16,195 nucleotides of DNA from Candidatus Nanopelagicales bacterium (GCA_037045355.1 JBAOHO010000025.1:1-16195), one strand, 5' to 3'. Positions 1 through 8,017 are shown, counted from the stretch's first letter. A program made the numbers and translations. The notes: a model not told the origin generated them from the sequence alone.

Positions 1-82
1 TCTCGGGAGCCACACGGTGTTCGTGTTCGCCCGGTCCTCAACCGAACGCGTGATTGACTGCACCCTCACCGGCGTTGTTTGA
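1..82 (+). CDS. Possible 3' end of an upstream gene (partial)
   Basis: Reading from base 2, an open frame runs to a TGA at 80-82 and ends with residues ERVIDCTLTGVV. The alternating hydrophobic pattern (HTVFVFARSS) looks like beta-strands of a secreted or surface protein. The stop lies 29 bases before the start of the next gene on the same strand, so the two could be co-transcribed. Only about 26 residues are visible, too few to name a family, and the frame could be open by chance in this GC-rich DNA. Confidence 0.35.
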   Translation, partial: LGSHTVFVFARSSTERVIDCTLTGVV

Positions 83-111
83 TCGTCTTTTCAGGTGGAG
101 AGAGGTCTGTC

Positions 112-1584
112 ATGACAGGAATCCGCGTTCTTGTGAGTTCGATCGCGGCCGTCGCCATGGCGATGGTGGGGATCGCAGCCACCAGCCCCGGACAGGCGGT
201 TGATCCACCGCCGTACACCAAAGCGACTCCCGCTTCTCACGACTTCGGAATCCAGAAAGTCGGCGTCGCGTCCACGTCGTTCACGTTCCTGATCGGCAAC
301 GACTACGGGTTCCCCATCGACTTCACCACGAACTCCTTCACCGGCCCCGACGCCGCTGACTTCAAGATCACTGCGAACAGTTGCACGAGCAACAACTTCG
401 GTGAGTTCTCCTACTGCAACATCTCCGTGCAGTTCACGCCGAGCAGCCCCGGACCCAAGACCGCCACCCTGGAAGTCAAGAGCCAGAACGCGCCACCATC
501 CCCGGTCTACTACGAGCGCACCATGCCGATCCCGCTCAGCGGCACCGGCGCCCTGCCGCAGTTGAGCGCGACTCCCAGCCCCCTCGACTTCGGCGGCCAG
601 CCCGTCGGCACCGACTCGGTCGAGCAGATCCTGACCGTGGCCAACACCGGCGACGTACCGCTGAAGATCACTTCGAGTGATGTGACCGGGCCGGACGCCG
701 GACAGTTCCAGGTCATTTACGACGCGTGCGGGGGGGCCACATTGGCACCCGCAGACACGTGCGAGGTCTGGTACGCCTTCTCGCCGACCTCCGCCGGTAC
801 GAAGTCTGCTCAGGTCGATGTCGTGTCCGACGCCGAGGGCAGTCCGCACATCGTGCCGATCAACGCGACGGGCGCCGTGCCACTGGTGGCTGCCGATCCT
901 GCTGTGGACCTCGGCGACCAACTTGTCGGCTCGACGTCCTCCCCCATCTCGGTCACCGTGAGCAACACGGGAGGTGCCGCACTTGAGGTGTTCGAGACAT
1001 CCCTCGCAGGAGGCGATTCCGCATCGTTCGCCATCGCGTCGGAAACCTGTACTGCGGCGAAGGTCCCCGCCGGCGGCACCTGTGAGGTCAACCTCACGTT
1101 CAGCCCGGCGACTACGGGCACAAAGTCCGCGGACCTGACCATCGTGTCGGATGCCGCCAACAGCCCAACACTGATCATCCCGGTACAGGGCTCCGGAATC
1201 ACTGCGCCGGCACCCGTCGTGCCCGGCCCTGGTCCCACGTCGGGCTCGGAGAACGATCCAGCGACGAACGCACTGCGCGAGCAGTCGGCCCAGACGGCCG
1301 CACTGCCCTCCCGTATCAAGCGCAAGGGACGCACTGTCATCCTCCCCGCGAATGCGACCACCAATGCCGGGCAGGCGATCACAGCAAAGGTGAAGGCCAC
1401 TCCGAAGCGCTCACCCAAGGGCACGAAGACCTACAAGGTGATCCGGGCCAAGAACGGCAAGGTGGTGATCCGGACCTTCGGGTACAAGAAGTTGCGCGTC
1501 AAGGTCACTGTGTCCGCGCCATCAACGACGGGTTTTGCCCCGTACGCCGTCCAGGCCAGTTACTACAAAGGCAAGCGGCGCTGA
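112..1584 (+). CDS. Secreted protein with three choice-of-anchor-D-like Ig domains
   Basis: A 490-residue exported protein. The start at 112 is preferred over the upstream in-frame TTG at 79 because GGTGGAGAGAGG lies at 94-105 and the ATG opens a signal peptide: basic residues, a hydrophobic stretch, then cleavage probably after the GQA near residue 29. Three Ig-like repeats follow, at about residues 35-145, 148-253 and 257-362. Each has a DFG or DLG strand near its start, a GPDAADF-type turn (GPDAADF, GPDAGQF, GGDSASF), a cysteine pair, and an F(S/T)P-x4-G-x-K strand. This is the pattern of choice-of-anchor D / ASPM-SPD-2-Hydin-type domains, which occur in bacterial surface proteins. A proline/glycine linker leads to a lysine- and arginine-rich tail at about 395-490, possibly a cell-wall-binding or further beta domain. 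I see no LPXTG motif or C-terminal membrane anchor. The ligand is unknown; a structural or adhesive role is inferred. Confidence 0.85.
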   Translation: MTGIRVLVSSIAAVAMAMVGIAATSPGQAVDPPPYTKATPASHDFGIQKVGVASTSFTFLIGNDYGFPIDFTTNSFTGPDAADFKITANSCTSNNFGEFSYCNISVQFTPSSPGPKTATLEVKSQNAPPSPVYYERTMPIPLSGTGALPQLSATPSPLDFGGQPVGTDSVEQILTVANTGDVPLKITSSDVTGPDAGQFQVIYDACGGATLAPADTCEVWYAFSPTSAGTKSAQVDVVSDAEGSPHIVPINATGAVPLVAADPAVDLGDQLVGSTSSPISVTVSNTGGAALEVFETSLAGGDSASFAIASETCTAAKVPAGGTCEVNLTFSPATTGTKSADLTIVSDAANSPTLIIPVQGSGITAPAPVVPGPGPTSGSENDPATNALREQSAQTAALPSRIKRKGRTVILPANATTNAGQAITAKVKATPKRSPKGTKTYKVIRAKNGKVVIRTFGYKKLRVKVTVSAPSTTGFAPYAVQASYYKGKRR

Positions 1585-1594
1585 TCCTGCGCGA

Positions 1595-2095
1595 CTACCC
1601 AGCCAGGATCTCGTAGATCTCGTCGCGCACCTCCGCCTGCGCGGCGGGATTGCTCACGGTCTTCTCCTCCGCGATCGCGACGGCGAACTTCGGCTTCCCG
1701 ATGCGTGCCGTGATGCGCAATCCCGGCACTTGGGCACCGTCGAGCAGCATGGTGACCTTCTCCACCGTGACCTCGTTCTTGTTGACGGCTTTGACCTCGC
1801 GCGCGCCGAAGCCCATCCCGCGGACGAAGATGAAGCTGTCTGAGAAGACAACGAGCAGGCCCTCATGCTTCTTCTTGATGGTCACGGGATCGCCGTCGGG
1901 GTGCTTCGCCTCAAAGATGCCCGGCGACGCGATCCTCACGTCTTCGGAGGCGTACCGGCCATTGAGGTCCTCGGACGTGCCGTCGATGGTCATCAGGTCG
2001 TTCTTCGCGTGGTGCACGACGTCGGCTCCGGACCCCGGCCTGAGGCGGTCACCTGTGGCGGACAGCGCTGCCTCGATCTTCGGTCGGATTGTCAC
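1595..2095 (-). CDS. Hypothetical protein, possible PH-like fold
   Basis: Encodes 166 residues from GTG at 2095, preceded by AAGGAG five bases upstream. The frame is open further 5' (to 2152), but this ribosome binding site fixes the start. The protein is soluble, without signal peptide or membrane segment. The middle (EGLLVVFSDSFIFVRGMGFGAREVKAV) alternates beta-strands in a way reminiscent of bacterial PH-like domains, which would suggest a lipid- or protein-binding module; this is a weak inference. The C-terminus (NPAAQAEVRDEIYEILAG) looks like a capping helix, which also fits a PH-like fold. It converges on the preceding secreted-protein gene with 10 bases between stops and is divergent from the winged-helix/TPR gene, sharing a control region of about 140 bases with it. 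Confidence 0.7.
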   Translation of the reverse strand: MTIRPKIEAALSATGDRLRPGSGADVVHHAKNDLMTIDGTSEDLNGRYASEDVRIASPGIFEAKHPDGDPVTIKKKHEGLLVVFSDSFIFVRGMGFGAREVKAVNKNEVTVEKVTMLLDGAQVPGLRITARIGKPKFAVAIAEEKTVSNPAAQAEVRDEIYEILAG

Positions 2096-2163
2096 TTCTG
2101 CTCCTTCACATGGCTTATTCTTCGACGCTAGCCAGTCCGGCAGTACCCGCAATCCCAGACTCG

Positions 2164-2184
2164 GGCTGTGTAACCGTTACAGCC
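2164..2184. promoter_or_regulatory. Inverted repeat in a divergent intergenic region, candidate operator
   Basis: GGCTGT (2164-2169) is matched by ACAGCC (2179-2184). Inside these lie GTAAC (2170-2174) and GTTAC (2176-2180) around one central base. The nested symmetry sits between the GTG of the reverse-strand hypothetical gene (2095) and the ATG of the winged-helix/TPR gene (2235), where a regulator of one or both could bind. No regulator family is recognised and chance occurrence is possible. Confidence 0.35.
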
Positions 2185-2234
2185 ACGACGGGTCCATAGG
2201 CTGTCTCCACCCGAATGATCCGCGTGGCAGGGTG

Positions 2235-3731
2235 ATGACGATGACAGACGCCGTGACCTCCGATGAGGTCCTCGCAGCATTGGAGCGCGTGCTGAACAGC
2301 GACGCGTTCCTCAGCGCACCCCAGAGCCGCAACTTCCTCGCATTCGTCGTGACGGAAACGCTGGCCGGGCGCGGCGACCGGCTGTCCGAACGCACAGTGG
2401 GGCGCGGCGCCATGGACCGTCCGGATGACTTCGACGGCCGGTTCGACGCAAGTGTGCGGGTCCGGGCCACCCGTGTCCGCAAAGCACTCGAGGCGTACAA
2501 CGCCACCGCCCATGACCCGGTGCGTATCCACCTTCCCGCCGGCACGTACATCCCAGTCTTCAGCACAGTACATTCGCCGCGCCGACCCGAACTGGAGACG
2601 GCGGTCGTGGTCACCGCGGCCACCGGCGATTCCGAGGGTTTCAGCGAGGCGTTGTCACAGGAGATGACCCGCCAGCTCGAGGCGTTCCCGGGACTGCGCG
2701 TGATCGGCCCCATCGCGACCGATCACCCCACCTCTGTGGCCGACGGCCTCGACGTTCGGTTCGTACTCCACATCGCGATGGTGGAGGACGCGCCCGCAGT
2801 GGAGATCACTGTCCTGGACATGACCTCGGATGCCACAGTGTGGGCGGCCCGCGAGAACCCCGCGGCAGATGCAGCAGCCTTCGACGTCGGGCACTGGGCG
2901 CAGTCCATCGCCGGAAGGATCGGCGACTACAACGGAGTCATCCTGAGCCGGTTCGCGCAGTCCGGAGCCTCGGAGGAACCGGACTGGCGCGCGATGCAGG
3001 CGTACTACACGATGTTCACCTCTGGTGATCGCACCGCTGTGATCCCGGCCGCGGACGGCTTGACGCGATTGGTGAACGGTGGCCACCGTTCACCCACCAT
3101 CCTCGCCGCCCTGGCACATGCCCTGTCATTGCGCGCCGCGTACGAGTTGAGCGAAGACGTCGAAGCCGACAAGGCCACGGCAGTATCACTAGCCGACGAG
3201 GCATTGGCGGGGGACGCCACATCCGCCACCGCACACCTGGCATTGGCGACCGTCGCCCTGTTCAGCGACCAACCCGGATCCACTCAAGAACACGCACAGC
3301 AGGCGGCCAGTCTCGCGGGGTTCCACCCGTCCATCCTCGGCACAGCCGGCACGCTGATGGCTCACGCCGGCGATTGGCGCGGCGGCATCGATGCATTGCG
3401 GGAGGCACTGCGCCTGAACCCGGACCTGCCCGGATACTCACGTGTCCTGTTGGTGATGGACAACCTGTTCAGCGGCGACGACGCACTGGCACTGGCTGAG
3501 GCCGCGCGCATCGAGACCCCCACCGAGGCGTGGGGTTCCTACTTCCGGGCGCTGGCCCTGATGGGTCTCGGATATCGCGACCAGGCACTCGACGAGATGA
3601 AGACCGCGATGGCCATAGACCCGACCGTGCTGGATGACCCGGAGAGTGTGGTGAAGTCGTACGTTCAATTGACGACCGCACAGCGTCACGTTCTCGCCGA
3701 TCGACTGCGAATGTTCACCGCCGATGTCTGA
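2235..3731 (+). CDS. Winged-helix/TPR regulatory protein (adenylate-cyclase-associated type)
   Basis: Encodes about 498 residues. The frame is open far upstream, but that part overlaps the opposite-strand gene, so the start is one of GTG 2232, ATG 2235 or ATG 2241; no strong ribosome binding site decides between them. Residues of about 9-110 (SRNFLAFVVTETLAGRGDRLSERTVG, then RATRVRKALEAY and IHLPAGTYIPVF) match the N-terminal DNA-binding-like domain common in proteins annotated as adenylate/guanylate cyclase-like or CadC-like regulators. The centre, about 125-235, resembles the TolB-like domain that often follows it (SEALSQEMTRQLEAFPGLRVIGP). The C-terminal half consists of helical TPR-type repeats, for example ALREALRLNPDLPGYSRVLL and ALDEMKTAMAIDPTV. 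No cyclase catalytic domain or membrane segment is visible, so a cytoplasmic regulatory or scaffold role is inferred; signal and targets are unknown. Confidence 0.75.
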   Translation: MTMTDAVTSDEVLAALERVLNSDAFLSAPQSRNFLAFVVTETLAGRGDRLSERTVGRGAMDRPDDFDGRFDASVRVRATRVRKALEAYNATAHDPVRIHLPAGTYIPVFSTVHSPRRPELETAVVVTAATGDSEGFSEALSQEMTRQLEAFPGLRVIGPIATDHPTSVADGLDVRFVLHIAMVEDAPAVEITVLDMTSDATVWAARENPAADAAAFDVGHWAQSIAGRIGDYNGVILSRFAQSGASEEPDWRAMQAYYTMFTSGDRTAVIPAADGLTRLVNGGHRSPTILAALAHALSLRAAYELSEDVEADKATAVSLADEALAGDATSATAHLALATVALFSDQPGSTQEHAQQAASLAGFHPSILGTAGTLMAHAGDWRGGIDALREALRLNPDLPGYSRVLLVMDNLFSGDDALALAEAARIETPTEAWGSYFRALALMGLGYRDQALDEMKTAMAIDPTVLDDPESVVKSYVQLTTAQRHVLADRLRMFTADV

Positions 3732-3773
3732 CCCCCGCGACGACGACATGGCCGCATCTGATCGAATCGGCGC

Positions 3774-5085
3774 ATGAGCATTCTGAGCCGGGCGAAGTTC
3801 CGGCTGTGGTGGGAGCGCGCGTCGTGGGTCATCCCTCTGACGGGCATCGTGCTTGCCCTCATGCTCAACGAGGCTGTTCGCAACATTGACGAAGCGCTGT
3901 ACGCCGAGGGCGGCGTGCAGGAGTTCTCCTCCGGCGCCGCGATCACGATCCTTGCCGCCATCGGTGGCGGCATGATCACGTTCACGGGCTTCGTCTTCTC
4001 CTTCGTGGTGCTGCTCCTGCAGTTCGGCTCCAGTGCGTACTCCCCACGGTCGGTGGCCTACTTCCTGCGCGCCCGCGCGGTCCAGTGGATCCTCGCCCTG
4101 TTCCTCGCCACGATCACCTTCTCGTTCCTCACACTCATCGACACCGGCTCGCTCAACCGGGAGGACTTCGTGCCCTCCGGCGGCGTCCTGCTGGCCATCT
4201 CTTCTGCTGCTCGTCAGCCTCATCGGCTTCATCGGGCTGCTGCATGTCGTTGGCCGGCGCATCCGCGTGGACGCGGTACTCAGTTCCATCGGAGAGTCCT
4301 CCCAGCGGGCCCTGCGGCGAAGCGCCCACTACATCCCTCGCGGTGGGACCGCCACACCGATCGGCGAGGAGGCGACCCTGGCCTTGCGCAAGTCCGACGC
4401 CCTACCCGATGACACCAACGACGACTTCGAGATCGTGTCCTACGTCGGCCGGAACGGTCAGGTGGTGGCCGTCGACGTGGCCAGACTCATCCGGCTGGTG
4501 AGACGCCACAAGTGCGAGATCGATGTGGTGGTCCGCGTCGGGGACGCAGTGACGCCCGGCACACCCATCGCCCGCGTCAAAGGTGCCCCGAAGCCCTTGG
4601 ACCGCCGGATCAGTGCCGCCATCGTCGTGGACTCCGAGCGCTCGCTGGTATACGACCCCCTGTACGCGTTACGCCTGCTCGTCGATGTCGCCCTGCGTGC
4701 GCTGTCGCCAGCCGTGAACGACCCGACAACCGCGGTGCGCTCGCTGGACGAGATCGAGGGTGTGCTGCGGGTGGCTGCCGACGAACGTATGGGCGCGATC
4801 AGTTTCGAGCTCGATCCCGGCCGGCTCGTGGTGTCGCGTCCGACGTGGACCGAACTGGTGGACCTGGCGCTCGTGGAGATCCTCACCGCGGGGTCGGGTG
4901 AGATACAGGTGCACCGGCGGTTGCTCGCACTGGTGAGCGACCTCATTCCGGCGGTGGCGGAGTCTCGCCGCCCGGTGCTCGACGAGTACCGAAGCCAGCT
5001 GCTCGCCGACGCCGCGGAGATGCCGGGACGGTCGGGTCACATCGCCGGACACGGCGATAGGCAGGGCCTTGGGGGCTCGTCCTGA
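3774..5085 (+). CDS. DUF2254 family membrane protein, interrupted by a +1 frameshift at about 4200
   Basis: Two frames together encode a near-complete DUF2254 protein of about 436 residues, roughly the usual size. Bases 3774-4199 give residues 1-142 and bases 4201-5085 give the rest; skipping T4200 joins ATC to CTT and restores the fourth membrane segment. Four transmembrane segments (about residues 17-33, 55-82, 103-120 and 136-157) precede a cytoplasmic-type domain containing GDAVTPGTPIARV and the family signature RALSPAVNDPTTAV. As sequenced, the first frame runs on to 4412 with an unrelated tail, so the product would be truncated to 212 residues unless ribosomes shift. The ATG at 3774 has no clear ribosome binding site. 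DUF2254 proteins are predicted integral membrane proteins of unknown function. It ends 5 bases before the convergent reductase gene. Confidence 0.82.
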
Positions 5086-5090
5086 GGGAC

Positions 5091-5702
5091 CTACATCTGC
5101 CCGATGTCGATGCCGGTCACCGGCTGTCCGACGCGGTCGTAGACAAGTTGCACGGCCCCCTTCGGGAACACCCGGGGGGCCTGCGCCAACTTGAAGGACG
5201 CAGGAACCGCTGGGCCGTCCCGCAGCAGACTCTTGCCGGTCCCCAGTGTCAATGGGTACACCATCAGGTTCAGCCGATCGAGCAGATCGGCGCCGATCAG
5301 AGAGTGGACCAATCGACCACTGCCGATCACATGCATCTCACGGAAGCGGTCCTTGAGCAGTCGCACCTGCTCGACCTCGGTCAGAACCTCGGTCCGCTCC
5401 CACGCTGCGCTGGTCATCGACTGTGACACGACGAACTTGGGCAGTGCGTTGAAGATCACAGCGATCGGATCGTCCGCCTGGTGCGGCCAGTAGCCCGCGA
5501 AGATGTCGTAGGTGTGGCGGCCCAACAGCAGGGCATCCATGCGTTCGATGCCGGACGAGATCTCCTCCCCCGCCTCCGCGTCCAGGTAGAAGCCCTGCCA
5601 TCCACCGAACGGAAAGCCACCCTCCTGGTCCTCGTCGGGAGCCCCCGGCGCCTGGTAGACGCCATCGAGCGTAGTGAACAGATCAGCGCACACGATTCCC
5701 AT
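5091..5702 (-). CDS. Dihydrofolate reductase family protein (RibD C-terminal fold)
   Basis: Encodes 203 residues. The ATG at 5702 follows AAAGGGTGG. The sequence opens with a strand ending in LDGVYQAPG and has the family hallmarks GRHTYDIFAGYWP (residues 61-73), KFVVSQSM (89-96), HVIGSGRLVHSL (124-135) and a late LTLGTGKSLL (151-160). These define the RibD_C/DHFR-like fold, which binds NAD(P)H and reduces pterin- or pyrimidine-like compounds. The many stand-alone members (often called YyaP- or YwjB-like) have no proven substrate, so no specific reaction is assigned. It is probably cytoplasmic and not part of riboflavin synthesis here, because no rib genes are nearby. It is a single gene facing the DUF2254 gene. 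Confidence 0.85.
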   Translation of the reverse strand: MGIVCADLFTTLDGVYQAPGAPDEDQEGGFPFGGWQGFYLDAEAGEEISSGIERMDALLLGRHTYDIFAGYWPHQADDPIAVIFNALPKFVVSQSMTSAAWERTEVLTEVEQVRLLKDRFREMHVIGSGRLVHSLIGADLLDRLNLMVYPLTLGTGKSLLRDGPAVPASFKLAQAPRVFPKGAVQLVYDRVGQPVTGIDIGQM

Positions 5703-6027
5703 GACGCCACCCTTTCAGGACTGCTTCTGTGGGCACCTACCCCCAGAGACTGGCCGCATTCCAGGCAATCGTGACCCACCTGCACCAGCCCTCGCGGTGC
5801 GCCCCCAAACACACCTGCGTGAATGACACTGCCGCAGCTGTCTCATGGGATGACCGTACGTGTCACAGCTGCCGTCTGCACACGCTGAGCGCGATCACAC
5901 ACAGTCACAATGGGGCACACATTTCCGGCGTACTGCCCCAGGGAGCTTGCCCTACTTCAACACTGCGTCACCTGCGAAACGACCGTCCGCACCAGCCACG
6001 CTCTACGCTTCAGCACGAGGAGGAGCG
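5703..6027. other. Intergenic region upstream of the DUF5993-dsbB pair
   Basis: About 325 bases lie between two divergent starts. I find no gene with a convincing start here and no consensus promoter that I would defend. The only structure is GCAGCTGT (5834-5841) facing ACAGCTGC (5865-5872), an 8-base inverted repeat with a 23-base spacer. Its CAGCTG cores are 31 bases apart, about three helical turns, so it could be an operator pair, but CAGCTG is itself palindromic and may recur by chance. The bases just before 6028 hold a strong ribosome binding site. Confidence 0.4.
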
Positions 6028-6186
6028 ATGGACATCATCATCATGGTTTTGCTGCTCGTCACCGCGATTCTGATCTACCGCGGGGCGGCACGGAAGTGGA
6101 TTCTCACGAGTTGGATCGTCGCGCTGGTGTTGATGCTCGGTCTGTTCCGGTATCACGTGACCTCGCCTCTGGATCTGAGCTTCTGA
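6028..6186 (+). CDS. Small membrane protein, DUF5993-like
   Basis: A 52-residue protein starting at ATG 6028 after a strong GAGGAGGAGC. It has two hydrophobic stretches (about residues 2-17 and 26-41) around a short basic loop (YRGAARK), so it is a small double-spanning membrane peptide. Its stop TGA (6184-6186) shares its last base with the ATG of the dsbB-like gene, which implies translational coupling. From memory, short proteins of the DUF5993 family are found next to DsbB-type genes; size, hydrophobicity and context fit, but I could not run a profile search. A role as partner or small subunit of the DsbB-like protein is inferred. Confidence 0.7.
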   Translation: MDIIIMVLLLVTAILIYRGAARKWILTSWIVALVLMLGLFRYHVTSPLDLSF

Positions 6187-6773
6187 TGTCGAAGACCTTT
6201 CCGAAACTCATCTTCTGGGGACTGCACGCATGGGTCCTGGCATACGTCGGCGTCCTGCTGGGGGCGTTCACCATCCAGTTCGTCGAAGGCGAGTTCCCCT
6301 GTCCGCTGTGCATGTTGCAGCGCTACGGGATGATCCTGAGCACTCTCGGAGCCCTGTGGGTGATCATGCAGGCCCGCCGCGGCGAGTTGACCGCGGCCCG
6401 CTACATGCAGGGCATGGGTCTGGGCATCCTCGGTGCCGCGGCCGGTGCCCTGGTCTCGGTGCGTCAGATCCTGCTGCACATCAAGCCTGGCGACCCTGGC
6501 TACGGCTCGGCGGTCATGGGCTACCACCTCTACACGTGGGCTCTCATCACCTTCTACATCGTGATCCTGTTCGTCGCCGTGCTCAGCATCCTCGCCCCCG
6601 TTGGCCTCCCCGAGGCCCCCGAGAGCAAGGGCGCTCTCACACTGTCGTCGATCGTGGTGTGGATCTTCATCATCCTGGTGGCGGCTAACGTGATCGCGAT
6701 CATCTTCCTGGAGGGATTCGCCTGGGTCCTGCCGGACGATCCGACCTCCTACAACCTGCTCGACCAGTTCTAG
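6186..6773 (+). CDS. dsbB: DsbB-family disulfide bond formation protein with a single cysteine pair
   Basis: Encodes 195 residues and overlaps the preceding stop by one base. DsbB-family membrane proteins reoxidise a periplasmic or extracytoplasmic thiol oxidase and pass electrons to quinone. Here a first membrane segment (about 8-30) leads into the CPLC motif at residues 39-42, followed by MLQRYGM, the typical DsbB signature. More segments lie at about 43-62, 75-93, 115-137 and 152-176, so there is one more than the usual four. The second extracytoplasmic loop (about 94-114, HIKPGDPGYGSAVMGYHLYTW) has no cysteine, and Cys39 and Cys42 are the only cysteines in the protein. Classical DsbB uses a second loop pair to oxidise DsbA, so this protein either works differently or takes cysteines from a partner. 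No dsbA-like gene is in the window. Confidence 0.88.
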   Translation: MSKTFPKLIFWGLHAWVLAYVGVLLGAFTIQFVEGEFPCPLCMLQRYGMILSTLGALWVIMQARRGELTAARYMQGMGLGILGAAAGALVSVRQILLHIKPGDPGYGSAVMGYHLYTWALITFYIVILFVAVLSILAPVGLPEAPESKGALTLSSIVVWIFIILVAANVIAIIFLEGFAWVLPDDPTSYNLLDQF

Positions 6774-6794
6774 GGATTCCTGCGGTACGGTCGG

Positions 6795-7406
6795 TCAGCC
6801 CAGTGCGGTCCGCAGATGCACATGGTTGTCGTGCATCTCGTGCAGGCCCGCCTGCGTGGTCTTGGGGTCCACGCCCGCGCACAGATCCTCGAAGACGGTG
6901 GTCGTGAACCCCGCCGACTCGGCGTCCTCGGCAGTCGCACACACGCAGTAGTCCGTCGCGATACCAACCACATGGAGATTTGTGATCCCGTGTTCGGTCA
7001 GGACCGCCTGCAGCGTCTGTCCACCCGGTAGTGTCACACCCTCGAACGCCGAGTAAGCGGGCCGGCCGTCCCCCTTGACGACGTGGACATCCACGTACGC
7101 CAGTACGTCATGCAGGTCCGGGTGGTAGTCGGCCCCCGGGGTGTGCTGCACACAGTGCACCGGCCACGTCGTGGAGAAGTCGGGCTCCTCACCGGGCTTG
7201 GCGAAGTGCCCGCCGTTGTCGCTGTCCGGGTGATGCCAGTCGCGCGAGGCGATCACCAGCGCGTAGTCCTCGCGGTGCTCCTTCACGAACGGCGCGACAC
7301 ACGCAGCCACCGTGCAGCCACCGTCAACCCCCAGGGCACCGCCCTCGCAGAAGTCGTTCTGGACGTCGACCACGATCAAGGCACTCCTTGCCGATGCCTC
7401 ATTCAT
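6795..7406 (-). CDS. pncA: Nicotinamidase (cysteine hydrolase family)
   Basis: Encodes 203 residues from ATG 7406, preceded by GAGGTGG; the frame is open upstream to 7481 but without a better ribosome binding site. The protein hydrolyses nicotinamide to nicotinate and ammonia in the NAD salvage pathway, in the cytoplasm. The catalytic triad is visible: Asp14 in VVDVQNDFCEGG, Lys111 in VVKGD and Cys154 in GIATDYCV. Metal ligands correspond to Asp56 and His58 in SRDWHHPDSD and His67. WPVHCVQHTPGA and KGDGRPAYSAFEG are typical of PncA/nicotinamidase rather than of general isochorismatase-like hydrolases. Length fits the family (about 186-213). It converges on the dsbB-like gene with 21 bases between and follows the 141-residue hypothetical gene on the same strand after 78 bases. 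Confidence 0.93.
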   Translation of the reverse strand: MNEASARSALIVVDVQNDFCEGGALGVDGGCTVAACVAPFVKEHREDYALVIASRDWHHPDSDNGGHFAKPGEEPDFSTTWPVHCVQHTPGADYHPDLHDVLAYVDVHVVKGDGRPAYSAFEGVTLPGGQTLQAVLTEHGITNLHVVGIATDYCVCATAEDAESAGFTTTVFEDLCAGVDPKTTQAGLHEMHDNHVHLRTALG

Positions 7407-7484
7407 GACAACCACCTCATTGTTCAGGCCGTTACCGAAGTTCTTCGTCACTCCCGACCCCCCACTTGAGCCAAGGGGCACCGA

Positions 7485-7910
7485 TCAGGCCACAGAGGGG
7501 GCTGCGCTCAACGGAAGGGATCCCCTCGGCGTGACGAGGTGGACGCCCAGCAACGGCAGACGATCACTGCAGGCCTCTTCGATGAATCGGGCCCAGGCCG
7601 CGTCACGGGCGCCCACACGCAGGGGACCCGGGCGAGCCAGCGCCACAAGAACACACGACTCGGCACACGCACCGAGGATGGCCACCACGAGGTTGTTCAG
7701 CATCACATCGGTGTCGGCCGGCGGATTCAGCTCGATTTCGTCGACCAGGATCGGCTGTGTGATCCGCCGGTTCGCATCGCACATGAGTACCACCAGCGCA
7801 CCGTCGTACCGCGTTTTCATTGACACGAACAGATCCAGCACATCCCTGATCAATCGGCTGTCGTCAAGTGGTAGTTCAGGCCAGTTCGCGGGGAGGTCCT
7901 TGAAGCTCAT
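7485..7910 (-). CDS. Hypothetical protein, 141 residues
   Basis: The start ATG 7910 follows a G-rich stretch (GGGGGC) that is only a fair ribosome binding site, but the protein-like sequence begins here. The product is soluble and mixed alpha/beta: an N-terminal PANWPELPLDDSRLIRDVLDLF, a beta-rich segment GALVVLMCDANRRITQPILVDEIEL, then VLVALARPGPLRVGARDAAW and LLGVHLVTPRG near the end. This alternating pattern with a late ARDAAW helix looks like a conserved actinobacterial protein of unknown function. I recognise no catalytic motif. It may be co-transcribed with the nicotinamidase gene downstream (78-base gap). It is divergent from the small peptide gene at 8018. Confidence 0.7.
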   Translation of the reverse strand: MSFKDLPANWPELPLDDSRLIRDVLDLFVSMKTRYDGALVVLMCDANRRITQPILVDEIELNPPADTDVMLNNLVVAILGACAESCVLVALARPGPLRVGARDAAWARFIEEACSDRLPLLGVHLVTPRGSLPLSAAPSVA

Positions 7911-8017
7911 GCCCCCAGAATCCGGGCCGTTGCGCGACCTCACCAGCGGCCGAGGCCGATCTGTGGATGCACACCGTTGCGACGGGTAGGTGGTCCACAT
8001 CCGACTGAGGAGAGGTC

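Noticed and set aside
1583..1610. GATCCTG/CAGGATC hairpin at the end of the secreted-protein gene as a terminator
   Set aside because: The stem is only 7 bp with a 14-base loop, has no T-run, and lies partly in the neighbouring coding region.
1650..2234. Upstream extension of the winged-helix/TPR gene into a 693-residue product
   Set aside because: The extension lies over the oppositely oriented 1595-2095 gene, which has its own ribosome binding site and protein-like sequence; the family N-terminus begins near 2235.
4195..4205. Programmed +1 ribosomal frameshifting at ATC-T-CTT
   Set aside because: No rare codon, stop codon, or stimulatory structure was recognised at the site, and the other two lesions in the window favour error or mutation.
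4033..5085. Treating the second half of DUF2254 as a separate gene with its own start
   Set aside because: The first 56 codons of that frame overlap the membrane-segment coding of the first half in another frame and have no membrane character; the family sequence only resumes at 4201.
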